A program made the translations under genes and the position numbers. Shown piece after piece: positions 1 through 12,320 of a DNA stretch of 64,000 nt. The first letter of the stretch is position 1, and every line of letters begins with the position of its first letter. The notes below the pieces were generated by a model, which was given only the letters and a program-made list of their open reading frames with translations, did not search any database and was not told the DNA's origin. This DNA comes from Auanema rhodensis. Lineage: Eukaryota > Nematoda > Chromadorea > Rhabditida > Rhabditidae. The DNA lies in assembly GCA_964057225.1 (NCBI GenBank), contig CAXKVF010000074.1:372001-436000 (forward strand). The letters are read 5' to 3'.

Positions 1-22
1 CAAATTTTTATTGATATTGGTT

Positions 23-35
23 CATGGTAACCATG
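23..35. other. 13-bp palindrome CATGGTAACCATG
   Basis: Arms CATGGT and ACCATG are perfect reverse complements around one central A. The motif occurs in nearly every monomer. The T/G dimorphism at position 22 lies one base outside it. Rare copies break it: TTCGTGG at 14104 and 15336, TTCTTGG at 14984 and 16392, GTGCCTGG near 43322, 47018 and 55290, and CCACGAC in the 51.7-53.5 kb module. The sequence shows strong conservation among copies. Protein binding is only a possibility. Confidence 0.85.
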
Positions 36-47
36 ACTTTGAAATTT

Positions 48-84
48 ACGTGAACTTTAATTTATGCTAATTAAATGTACACGT
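48..84. other. Interrupted dyad (possible hairpin) in each monomer
   Basis: ACGTG (48-52) pairs with CACGT (80-84), and TTTAATT (56-62) pairs with AATTAAA (69-75). The loop is TATGCT (63-68), and the unpaired interior bases are AAC on one side and TGTA on the other. The two stems share a centre near 65.5-66. The layout recurs in almost all 363 units. The outer arm is also two of the monomer's three ACGTG cores. Non-B DNA or cruciform formation is a reasonable inference but is not shown here. Confidence 0.7.
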
Positions 85-93
85 GATGTGCAC
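80..93. other. CACGTG followed by GTGCAC
   Basis: A CACGTG palindrome (80-85, the E-box/G-box core) is followed two bases later by the palindrome GTGCAC (88-93). The minus strand across 80-87 reads ATCACGTG, which fits the budding-yeast CDEI consensus RTCACRTG. That match is short and may be chance. Substitution A92T (GTGCTC) is a frequent lineage marker, and T87A (GTGAAGTGCAC) is restricted to k=95, 96 and 99. At k=361 the core itself is broken (CACTTG near 63620). Confidence 0.6.
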
Positions 94-109
94 TTGGTAT
101 GTAACTCGC

Positions 110-119
110 TTCACGTGAA
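110..119. other. 10-bp palindrome TTCACGTGAA
   Basis: Perfect palindrome with a CACGTG core at 112-117, third of three ACGTG cores in the unit (48, 81, 113). The left element, ACGTGAA at 48-54, is the reverse complement of TTCACGT at 110-116, and the midpoint between them coincides within half a base with the middle CACGTG. Variants losing the core mark particular HORs: CACGTA (G117A), CAAGTG (C114A) and CACTTG. bHLH or bZIP factors recognise such cores in general. Use in this array is unknown. Confidence 0.65.
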
Positions 120-3100
120 AGATAAAGAGATGCGGTTTTCAAAATTAGATTCCCCATGTCCATATTAGTCTAAAAACAAATTTTTATTGATATTGGTGCA
201 TGGTAACCATGACTTTGAAATTTACGTGAACTTTAATTTATGCTAATTAAATGTACACGTGATGTGCACTTGGTATGTAACTCGCTTCACGTGAAAGATA
301 AAGAGATGCGGTTTTCAAAATTAGATTCCCCTTGTCCATATTAGTCTAAAAACAAATTTTTATTGATATTGGTTCATGGTAACCATGACTTTGAAATTTA
401 CGTGAACTTTAATTTATGCTAATTAAATGTACACGTGATGTGCACTTGGTATGTAACTCGCTTCACGTGAAAGATAAAGAGATGCGGTTTTCAAAATTAG
501 ATTCCCCATGTCCATATTAGTCTAAAAACAAATTTTTATTGATATTGGTTCATGGTAACCATGACTTTGAAATTTACGTGAACTTTAATTTATGCTAATT
601 AAATGTACACGTGATGTGCACTTGGTATGTAACTCGCTTCACGTGAAAGATAAAGAGATGCGGTTTTCAAAATTAGATTCCCCATGTCCATATTAGTCTA
701 AAAACAAATTTTTATTGATATTGGTGCATGGTAACCATGACTTTGAAATTTACGTGAACTTTAATTTATGCTAATTAAATGTACACGTGATGTGCACTTG
801 GTATGTAACTCGCTTCACGTGAAAGATAAAGAGATGCGGTTTTCAAAATTAGATTCCCCTTGTCCATATTAGTCTAAAAACAAATTTTTATTGATATTGG
901 TTCATGGTAACCATGACTTTGAAATTTACGTGAACTTTAATTTATGCTAATTAAATGTACACGTGATGTGCACTTGGTATGTAACTCGCTTCACGTGAAA
1001 GATAAAGAGATGCGGTTTTCAAAATTAGATTCCCCATGTCCATATTAGTCTAAAAACAAATTTTTATTGATATTGGTTCATGGTAACCATGACTTTGAAA
1101 TTTACGTGAACTTTAATTTATGCTAATTAAATGTACACGTGATGTGCACTTGGTATGTAACTCGCTTCACGTGAAAGATAAAGAGATGCGGTTTTCAAAA
1201 TTAGATTCCCCATGTCCATATTAGTCTAAAAACAAATTTTTATTGATATTGGTGCATGGTAACCATGACTTTGAAATTTACGTGAACTTTAATTTATGCT
1301 AATTAAATGTACACGTGATGTGCACTTGGTATGTAACTCGCTTCACGTGAAAGATAAGGAGATGCGGTTTTCAAAATTAGATTCCCCATGTCCATATTAG
1401 TCTAAAAACAAATTTTTATTGATATTGGTTCATGGTAACCATGACTTTGAAATTTACGTGAACTTTAATTTATGCTAATTAAATGTACACGTGATGTGCA
1501 CTTGGTATGTAACTCGCTTCACGTGAAAGATAAAGAGATGCGGTTTTCAAAATTAGATTCCCCATGTCCATATTAGTCTAAAAACAAATTTTTATTGATA
1601 TTGATGCATGGTAACCATGACTTTGAAATTTACGTGAACTTTAATTTATGCTAATTAAATGTACACGTGATGTGCACTTGGTATGTAACTCGTTTCACGT
1701 GAAAGATAAAGAGATGAGGTTTTCAAAATTAGATTCCCCATGTCCATATTAGTCTAAAAACAAATTTTTATTGATATTGGTGCATGGTAACCATGACTTT
1801 GAAATTTACGTGAACTTTAATTTATGCTAATTAAATGTACACGTGATGTGCACTTGGTATGTAACTCGCTTCACGTGAAAGATAAAGAGATGCGGTTTTC
1901 AAAATTAGATTCCCCATGTCCATATTAGTCTAAAAACAAATTTTTATTGATATTGGTGCATGGTAACCATGACTTTAAAATTTACGTGAACTTTAATTTA
2001 TGCTAATTAAATGTACACGTGATGTGCACTTGGTATGTAACTCGCTTCACGTGAAAGATAAAGAGATGCGGTTTTCAAAATTAGATTCCCCATGTCCATA
2101 TTAGTCTAAAAACAAATTTTTATTGATATTGGTTCATGGTAACCATGACTTTGAAATTTACGTGAACTTTAATTTATGCTAATTAAATGTACACGTGATG
2201 TGCACTTGGTATGTAACTCGCTTCACGTGAAAGATAAAGAGATGCGGTTTTCAAAATTAGATTCCCCATGTCCATATTAGTCTAAAAACAAATTTTTATT
2301 GATATTGGTGCATGGTAACCATGACTTTGAAATTTACGTGAACTTTAATTTATGCTAATTAAATGTACACGTGATGTGCACTTGGTATGTAACTCGCTTC
2401 ACGTGAAAGATAAAGAGATGCGGTTTTCAAAATTAGATTCACCATGTCCATATTAGTCTAAAAACAAATTTTTATTGATATTGGTTCATGGTAACCATGA
2501 CTTTGAATTTTACGTGAACTTTAATTTATGCTAATTAAATGTACACGTGATGTGCACTTGGTATGTAACTCGCTTCACGTGAAAGATAAAGAGATGCGGT
2601 TTTCAAAATTAGATTCCCCATGTCCATATTAGTCTAAAAACAAATTTTTATTGATATTGGTTCATGGTAACCATGACTTTGAAATTTACGTGAACTTTAA
2701 TTTATGCTAATTAAATGTACACGTGATGTGCACTTGGTATGTAACTCGCTTCACGTGAAAGATAAACAGATGCGGTTTTCAAAATTAGATTCCCCATGTC
2801 CATATTAGTCTAAAAACAAATTTTTATTGATATTGGTTCATGGTAACCATGACTTTGAAATTTACGTGAACTTTAATTAATGCTAATTAAATGTACACGT
2901 GATGTGCACTTGGTATGTAACTCGCTTCACGTGAAAGATAAAGAGATGCGGTTTTCAAAATTAGATTCCCCATGTCCATATTAGTCTAAAAACAAATTTT
3001 TATTGATATTGGTTCATGGTAACCATGACTTTGAAATTTACGTGAACTTTAATTAATGCTAATTAAATGTACACGTGATGTGCACTTGGTATGTAACTCG

Positions 3101-6100
3101 CTTCACGTGAAAGATAAAGTGATGCGGTTTTCAAAATTAGATTCCCCATGTCCATATTAGTCTAAAAACAAATTTTTATTGATATTGGTTCATGGTAACC
3201 ATGACTTTGAAATTTACGTGAACTTTAATTTATGCTAATTAAATGTACACGTGATGTGCACTTGGTATGTAACTCGCTTCACGTGAAAAATAAAGAGATG
3301 CGGTTTTCAAAATTAGATTCCCCATGTCCATATTAGTCTAAAAACAAATTTTTATTGATATTGGTGCATGGTAACCATGACTTTGAAATTTACGTGAACT
3401 TTAATTTATGCTAATTAAATGTACACGTGATGTGCACTTGGTATGTAACTCGCTTCACGTGAAAGATAAAGAGATGCGGTTTTCAAAATTAGATTCCCCA
3501 TGTCCATATTAGTCTAAAAACAAATTTTTATTGATATTGGTGCATGGTAACCATGACTTTGAAATTTACGTGAACTTTAATTTATGCTAATTAAATGTAC
3601 ACGTGATGTGCACTTGGTATGTAACTCGCTTCACGTGAAAGATAAAGAGATGCGGTTTTCAAAATTAGATTCACCATGTCCATATTAGTCTAAAAACAAA
3701 TTTTTATTGATATTGGTTCATGGTAACCATGACTTTGAATTTTACGTGAACTTTAATTTATGCTAATTAAATGTACACGTGATGTGCACTTGGTATGTAA
3801 CTCGCTTCACGTGAAAGATAAAGAGATGCGGTTTTCAAAATTAGATTCCCCATGTCCATATTAGTCTAAAAACAAATTTTTATTGATATTGGTTCATGGT
3901 AACCATGACTTTGAAATTTACGTGAACTTTAATTTATGCTAATTAAATGTACACGTGATGTGCACTTGGTATGTAACTCGCTTCACGTGAAAGATAAAGA
4001 GATGCGGTTTTCAAAATTAGATTCCCCATGTCCATATTAGTCTAAAAACAAATTTTTATTGATATTGGTTCATGGTAACCATGACTTTGAAATTTACGTG
4101 AACTTTAATTTATGCTAATTAAATGTACACGTGATGTGCACTTGGTATGTAACTCGCTTCACGTGAAAGATAAAGAGATGCGGTTTTCAAAATTAGATTC
4201 CCCATGTCCATATTAGTCTAAAAACAAATTTTTATTGATATTAGTTCATGGTAACCATGACTTTGAAATTTACGTGAACTTTAATTTATGCTAATTAAAT
4301 GTACACGTGATGTGCACTTGGTATGTAACTCGCTTCACGTGAAAGATAAGGAGATGCGGTTTTCAAAATTAGATTCCCCATGTCCATATTAGTCTAAAAA
4401 CAAATTTTTATTGATATTGGTTCATGGTAACCATGACTTTGAAATTTACGTGAACTTTAATTAATGCTAATTAAATGTACACGTGATGTGCACTTGGTAT
4501 GTAACTCGCTTCACGTGAAAGATAAAGAGATGCGGTTTTCAAAATTAGATTCCCCATGTCCATATTAGTCTAAAAACAAATTTTTATTGATATTGCTTCA
4601 TGGTAACCATGACTTTGAAATTTACGTGAACTTTAATTTATGCTAATTAAATGTACACGTGATGTGCACTTGGTATGTAACTCGCTTCACGTGAAAGATA
4701 AAGAGATGCGGTTTTCAAAATTAGATTCCCCATGTCCATATTAGTCTAAAAACAAATTTTTATTGATATTGGTTCATGGTAACCATGACTTTGAATTTTA
4801 CGTGAACTTTAATTTATGCTAATTAAATGTACACGTGATGTGCACTTGGTATGTAACTCGCTTCACGTGAAAGATAAAGAGATGCGGTTTTCAAAATTAG
4901 ATTCCCCATGTCCATATTAGTCTAAAAACAAATTTTTATTGATATTGCTTCATGGTAACCATGACTTTGAATTTTACGTGAACTTTAATTAATGCTAATT
5001 AAATGTACACGTGATGTGCACTTGGTATGTAACTCGCTTCACGTGAAAGATAAAGTGATGCGGTTTTCAAAATTAGATTCCCCATGTCCATATTAGTCTA
5101 AAAACAAATTTTTATTGATATTGGTTCATGGTAACCATGACTTTGAATTTTACGTGAACTTTAATTTATGCTAATTAAATGTACACGTGATGTGCACTTG
5201 GTATGTAACTCGCTTCACGTGAAAGATAAAGAGATGCGGTTTTCAAAATTAGATTCCCCATGTCCATATTAGTCTAAAAACAAATTTTTATTGATATTAG
5301 TTCATGGTAACCATGACTTTGAAATTAACGTGAACTTTAATTTATGCTAATTAAATGTACACGTGATGTGCACTTGGTATGTAACTCGCTTCACGTGAAA
5401 GATAAAGAGATGCGGTTTTCAAAATTAGATTCCCCATGTCCATATTAGTCTAAAAACAAATTTTTATTGATATTGCTTCATGGTAACCATGACTTTGAAA
5501 TTTACGTGAACTTTAATTTATGCTAATTAAATGTACACGTGATGTGCACTTGGTATGTAACTCGCTTCACGTGAAAGATAAAGAGATGCGGTTTTCAAAA
5601 TTAGATTCCCCATGTCCATATTAGTCTAAAAACAAATTTTTATTGATATTGGTTCATGGTAACCATGACTTTGAAATTTACGTGAACTTTAATTTATGCT
5701 AATTAAATGTACACGTGATGTGCACTTGGTATGTAACTCGCTTCACGTGAAAGATAAAGTGATGCGGTTTTCAAAATTAGATTCCCCATGTCCATATTAG
5801 TCTAAAAACAAATTTTTATTGATATTGGTTCATGGTAACCATGACTTTGAAATTTACGTGAACTTTAATTTATGCTAATTAAATGTACACGTGATGTGCA
5901 CTTGGTATGTAACTCGCTTCACGTGAAAGATAAAGAGATGCGGTTTTCAAAATTAGATTCCCCATGTCCATATTAGTCTAAAAACAAATTTTTATTGATA
6001 TTGGTGCATGGTAACCATGACTTTGAAATTTACGTGAACTTTAATTTATGCTAATTAAATGTACACGTGATGTGCACTTGGTATGTAACTCGCTTCACGT

Positions 6101-8448
6101 GAAAAATAAAGAGATGCGGTTTTCAAAATTAGATTCCCCATGTCCATATTAGTCTAAAAACAAATTTTTATTGATATTGGTTCATGGTAACCATGACTTT
6201 GAAATTTACGTGAACTTTAATTTATGCTAATTAAATGTACACGTGATGTGCACTTGGTATGTAACTCGCTTCACGTGAAAGATAAAGTGATGCGGTTTTC
6301 AAAATTAGATTCCCCATGTCCATATTAGTCTAAAAACAAATTTTTATTGATATTGGTTCATGGTAACCATGACTTTGAAATTTACGTGAACTTTAATTTA
6401 TGCTAATTAAATGTACACGTGATGTGCACTTGGTATGTAACTCGCTTGACGTGAAAGATAAAGAGATGCGGTTTTCAAAATTAGATTCCCCATGTCCATA
6501 TTAGTCTAAAAACAAATTTTTATTGATATTGGTGCATGGTAACCATGACTTTGAAATTTACGTGAACTTTAATTTATGCTAATTAAATGTACACGTGATG
6601 TGCACTTGGTATGTAACTCGCTTCACGTGAAAGATAAAGAGATGCTGTTTTCAAAATTAGATTCCCCATGTCCATATTAGTCTAAAAACAAATTTTTATT
6701 GATATTGGTTCATGGTAACCATGACTTTGAAATTTACGTGAACTTTAATTTATGCTAATTAAATGTACACGTGATGTGCACTTGGTATGTAACTCGCTTC
6801 ACGTGAAAGATAAAGTGATGCGGTTTTCAAAATTAGATTCCCCATGTCCATATTAGTCTAAAAACAAATTTTTATTGATATTGGTTCATGGTAACCATGA
6901 CTTTGAAATTTACGTGAACTTTAATTTATGCTAATTAAATGTACACGTGATGTGCACTTGGTATGTAACTCGCTTCACGTGAAAAATAAAGAGATGCGGT
7001 TTTCAAAATTAGATTCCCCATGTCCATATTAGTCTAAAAACAAATTTTTATTGATATTGGTGCATGGTAACCATGACTTTGAAATTTACGTGAACTTTAA
7101 TTTATGCTAATTAAATGTACACGTGATGTGCACTTGGTATGTAACTCGCTTCACGTGAAAGATGAAGAGATGCGGTTTTCAAAATTAGATTCCCCATTTC
7201 CATATTAGTCTAAAAACAAATTTTTATTGATATTGGTGCATGGTAACCATGACTTTGAAATTTACGTGAACTTTAATTTATGCTAATTAAATGTACACGT
7301 GATGTGCACTTGGTATGTAACTCGCTTCACGTGAAAGATAAAGAGATGCGGTTTTCAAAATTAGATTCCCCATGTCCATATTAGTCTAAAAACAAATTTT
7401 TATTGATATTGGTGCATGGTAACCATGACTTTGAAATTTACGTGAACTTTAATTTATGCTAATTAAATGTACACGTGATGTGCACTTGGTATGTAACTCG
7501 CTTCACGTGAAAGATAAAGAGATGCTGTTTTCAAAATTAGATTCCCCATGTCCATATTAGTCTAAAAACAAATTTTTATTGATATTGGTTCATGGTAACC
7601 ATGACTTTGAAATTTACGTGAACTTTAATTTATGCTAATTAAATGTACACGTGATGTGCACTTGGTATGTAACTCGCTTCACGTGAAAGATAAAGAGATG
7701 CGGTTTTCAAAATTAGATTCCCCATGTCCATATTAGTCTAAAAACAAATTTTTATTGATATTGGTTCATGGTAACCATGACTTTGAAATTTACGTGAACT
7801 TTAATTTATGCTAATTAAATGTACACGTGATGTGCACTTGGTATGTAACTCGCTCCACGTGAAAGATAAAGAGATGCGGTTTTCAAAATTAGATTCCCCA
7901 TGTCCATATTAGTCTAAAAACAAATTTTTATTGATATTGGTTCATGGTAACCATGACTTTGAAATTTACGTGAACTTTAATTTATGCTAATTAAATGTAC
8001 ACGTGATGTGCACTTGGTATGTAACTCGCTTCACGTGAAAGATAAAGAGATGCGGTTTTCAAAATTAGATTCCCCATGTCCATATTAGTCTAAAAACAAA
8101 CTTTTATTGATATTGGTGCATGGTAACCATGACTTTGAAATTTACGTGAACTTTAATTTATGCTAATTAAATGTACACGTGATGTGCACTTGGTATGTAA
8201 CTCGCTTCACGTGAAAAATAAAGAGATGCGGTTTTCAAAATTAGATTCCCCATGTCCATATTAGTCTAAAAACAAATTTTTATTGATATTGGTTCATGGT
8301 AACCATGACTTTGAAATTTACGTGAACTTTAATTTATGCTAATTAAATGTACACGTGATGTGCACTTGGTATGTAACTCGCTTCACGTGAAAGATAAAGA
8401 GATGCGGTTTTCAAAATTAGATTCCCCATGTCCATATTAGTCTAAAAA

Positions 8449-10032
8449 CAAATTTTTATTGATATTGGTTCATGGTAACCATGACTTTGAATTTTACGTT
8501 AACTTTAATTTATGCTAATTAAATGTACACGTGATGTGCACTTGGTATGTAACTCGCTTCACGTGAAAGATAAAGTGATGCGGTTTTCAAAATTAGATTC
8601 CCCATGTCCATATTAGTCTAAAAACAAATTTTTATTGATATTGGTGCATGGTAACCATGACTTTGAAATTTACGTGAACTTTAATTTATGCTAATTAAAT
8701 GTACACGTGATGTGCACTTGGTATGTAACTCGCTTCACGTAAAAGATAAAGAGATGCGGTTTTCAAAATTAGATTCCCCATGTCCATATTAGTCTAAAAA
8801 CAAATTTTTATTGATATTGGTTCATGGTAACCATGACTTTGAAATTTACGTGAACTTTAATTTATGCTAATTAAATGTACACGTGATGTGCACTTGGTAT
8901 GTAACTCGCTTCACGTGAAAGATAAAGTGATGCGGTTTTCAAAATTAGATTCCCCATGTCCATATTAGTCTAAAAACAAATTTTTATTGATATTGGTTCA
9001 TGGTAACCATGACTTTGAAATTTAGGTGAACTTTAATTTATGCTAATTAAATGTACACGTGATGTGCACTTGGTATGTAACTCGCTTCACGTGAAAGATA
9101 AAGAGATGCGGTTTTCAAAATTAGATTCCCCATGTCCATATTAGTCTAAAAACAAATTTTTATTGATATTGGTGCATGGTAACCATGACTTTGAAATTTA
9201 CGTGAACTTTAATTTATGCTAATTAAATGTACACGTGATGTGCACTTGGTATGTAACTCGCTTCACGTGAAAGATAAAGAGATGCGGTTTTCAAAATTAG
9301 ATTCCCCATGTCCATATTAGTCTAAAAACAAATTTTTATTGATATTGGTGCATGGTAACCATGACTTTGAAATTTACGTGAACTTTAATTTATGCTAATT
9401 AAATGTACACGTGATGTGCACTTGGTATGTAACTCGCTTCACGTGAAAAATAAAGAGATGCGGTTTTCAAAATTAGATTCCCCATGTCCATATTAGTCTA
9501 AAAACAAATTTTTATTGATATTGGTGCATGGTAACCATGACTTTGAAATTTACGTGAACTTTAATTTATGCTAATTAAATGTACACGTGATGTGCACTTG
9601 GTATGTAACTCGCTTCACGTGAAAAATAAAGAGATGCGGTTTTCAAAATTAGATTCCCCATGTCCATATTAGTCTAAAAACAAATTTTTATTGATATTGG
9701 TTCATGGTAACCATGACTTTGAAATTTACGTGAACTTTAATTTATGCTAATTAAATGTACACGTGATGTGCACTTGGTATGTAACTCGCTTCACGTGAAA
9801 GATAAAGAGATGCGGTTTTCAAAATTAGATTCCCCATGTCCATATTAGTCTAAAAACAAATTTTTATTGATATTGGTTCATGGTAACCATGACTTTGAAA
9901 TTTACGTGAACTTTAATTTATGCTAATTAAATGTACACGTGATGTGCACTTGGTATGTAACTCGCTTCACGTGAAAGATAAAGAGATGCGGTTTTCAAAA
10001 TTAGATTCCCCATGTCCATATTAGTCTAAAAA
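8449..10032. repeat. 9-mer HOR, copy 1 (1584 bp)
   Basis: Nine monomers (k=48-56) with ordered markers: A44T plus ACGTTAAC (G52T) plus A128T; then a G-type with CACGTAAAAG; a T-type with A128T; a T-type with TTTAGGTGAAC; a G-type; two G-types with GAAAAATAAAG; two plain T-types. The same order recurs at 10737 and 12321, so nine monomers were amplified as a block. Confidence 0.9.
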
Positions 10033-10736
10033 CAAATTTTTATTGATATTGGTTCATGGTAACCATGACTTTGAATTTTACGTTAACTTTAATTTATGCT
10101 AATTAAATGTACACGTGATGTGCACTTGGTATGTAACTCGCTTCACGTGAAAGATAAAGAGATGCGGTTTTCAAAATTAGATTCCCCATGTCCATATTAG
10201 TCTAAAAACAAATTTTTATTGATATTGGTGCATGGTAACCATGACTTTGAAATTTACGTGAACTTTAATTTATGCTAATTAAATGTACACGTGATGTGCA
10301 CTTGGTATGTAACTCGCTTCACGTGAAAGATAAAGAGATGCGGTTTTCAAAATTAGATTCCCCATGTCCATATTAGTCTAAAAACAAATTTTTATTGATA
10401 TTGGTGCATGGTAACCATGACTTTGAAATTTACGTGAACTTTAATTTATGCTAATTAAATGTACACGTGATGTGCACTTGGTATGTAACTCGCTTCACGT
10501 GAAAAATAAAGAGATGCGGTTTTCAAAATTAGATTCCCCATGTCCATATTAGTCTAAAAACAAATTTTTATTGATATTGGTGCATGGTAACCATGACTTT
10601 GAAATTTACGTGAACTTTAATTTATGCTAATTAAATGTACACGTGATGTGCACTTGGTATGTAACTCGCTTCACGTGAAAGATAAAGAGATGCGGTTTTC
10701 AAAATTAGATTCCCCATGTCCATATTAGTCTAAAAA
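10033..10736. repeat. 4-mer derivative of the 9-mer HOR
   Basis: Four monomers (k=57-60) between 9-mer copies 1 and 2. The first has the 9-mer's A44T and ACGTTAAC markers (10084) but lacks its A128T. It is then followed directly by G-types, the second of which carries GAAAAATAAAG. It looks like a 9-mer with about five monomers deleted, with the join inside k=57. This is inference from marker order. Confidence 0.75.
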
Positions 10737-12320
10737 CAAATTTTTATTGATATTGGTTCATGGTAACCATGACTTTGAATTTTACGTTAACTTTAATTTA
10801 TGCTAATTAAATGTACACGTGATGTGCACTTGGTATGTAACTCGCTTCACGTGAAAGATAAAGTGATGCGGTTTTCAAAATTAGATTCCCCATGTCCATA
10901 TTAGTCTAAAAACAAATTTTTATTGATATTGGTGCATGGTAACCATGACTTTGAAATTTACGTGAACTTTAATTTATGCTAATTAAATGTACACGTGATG
11001 TGCACTTGGTATGTAACTCGCTTCACGTAAAAGATAAAGAGATGCGGTTTTCAAAATTAGATTCCCCATGTCCATATTAGTCTAAAAACAAATTTTTATT
11101 GATATTGGTTCATGGTAACCATGACTTTGAAATTTACGTGAACTTTAATTTATGCTAATTAAATGTACACGTGATGTGCACTTGGTATGTAACTCGCTTC
11201 ACGTGAAAGATAAAGTGATGCGGTTTTCAAAATTAGATTCCCCATGTCCATATTAGTCTAAAAACAAATTTTTATTGATATTGGTTCATGGTAACCATGA
11301 CTTTGAAATTTAGGTGAACTTTAATTTATGCTAATTAAATGTACACGTGATGTGCACTTGGTATGTAACTCGCTTCACGTGAAAGATAAAGAGATGCGGT
11401 TTTCAAAATTAGATTCCCCATGTCCATATTAGTCTAAAAACAAATTTTTATTGATATTGGTGCATGGTAACCATGACTTTGAAATTTACGTGAACTTTAA
11501 TTTATGCTAATTAAATGTACACGTGATGTGCACTTGGTATGTAACTCGCTTCACGTGAAAGATAAAGAGATGCGGTTTTCAAAATTAGATTCCCCATGTC
11601 CATATTAGTCTAAAAACAAATTTTTATTGATATTGGTGCATGGTAACCATGACTTTGAAATTTACGTGAACTTTAATTTATGCTAATTAAATGTACACGT
11701 GATGTGCACTTGGTATGTAACTCGCTTCACGTGAAAAATAAAGAGATGCGGTTTTCAAAATTAGATTCCCCATGTCCATATTAGTCTAAAAACAAATTTT
11801 TATTGATATTGGTGCATGGTAACCATGACTTTGAAATTTACGTGAACTTTAATTTATGCTAATTAAATGTACACGTGATGTGCACTTGGTATGTAACTCG
11901 CTTCACGTGAAAAATAAAGAGATGCGGTTTTCAAAATTAGATTCCCCATGTCCATATTAGTCTAAAAACAAATTTTTATTGATATTGGTTCATGGTAACC
12001 ATGACTTTGAAATTTACGTGAACTTTAATTTATGCTAATTAAATGTACACGTGATGTGCACTTGGTATGTAACTCGCTTCACGTGAAAGATAAAGAGATG
12101 CGGTTTTCAAAATTAGATTCCCCATGTCCATATTAGTCTAAAAACAAATTTTTATTGATATTGGTTCATGGTAACCATGACTTTGAAATTTACGTGAACT
12201 TTAATTTATGCTAATTAAATGTACACGTGATGTGCACTTGGTATGTAACTCGCTTCACGTGAAAGATAAAGAGATGCGGTTTTCAAAATTAGATTCCCCA
12301 TGTCCATATTAGTCTAAAAA
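10737..12320. repeat. 9-mer HOR, copy 2 (1584 bp)
   Basis: k=61-69 repeat all ordered markers of the copy at 8449, displaced by 13 monomers (2288 bp): ACGTTAAC at 10788, CACGTAAAAG in the next unit, TTTAGGTGAAC in k=64, and GAAAAATAAAG in k=66 and 67. I saw no marker difference from copy 1. Confidence 0.9.

Larger units (their letters stand above)
1..176. repeat. Reference monomer (k=0, T-type)
   Basis: First complete unit, used here as the coordinate frame for variants. It holds five CpG sites (positions 49, 82, 107, 114, 133), a BstEII-type GGTAACC at 26-32, CACGTG at 80-85 and 112-117, and GTGCAC at 88-93. Short A/T runs lie at 136-139, 141-144, 172-176 and, in the next unit, 5-9. The choice of start is arbitrary because the array enters from outside the window. 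Common variable positions are 22 (T/G), 44 (A/T), 92 (A/T), 121, 122, 124, 128 and 151-154. Confidence 0.95.
1..8448. repeat. Left sub-array, irregular (k=0-47)
   Basis: Forty-eight monomers without one dominant HOR. A 3-monomer (528-bp) duplication is visible at the left edge: the CTTGTCC variant (A156T) recurs at 332 and 860. A C153A plus GAATTTT pair recurs seven monomers apart (2441 and 3673). GATGCTG recurs five monomers apart (6646 and 7526). T63A, which creates TTAATTAA, is confined to k=16, 17, 25 and 28. The A128T (AAAGTGATG), G121A (GAAAAATAAAG) and G20C (GCTTCATGG) variants are scattered. No gene. Confidence 0.9.

Noticed and set aside
9449-9454. AATAAA polyadenylation hexamer in GAAAAATAAAG variants
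   Set aside because: The G121A change makes AATAAA in many units, but with no transcription unit nearby the hexamer is expected by chance in AT-rich DNA.
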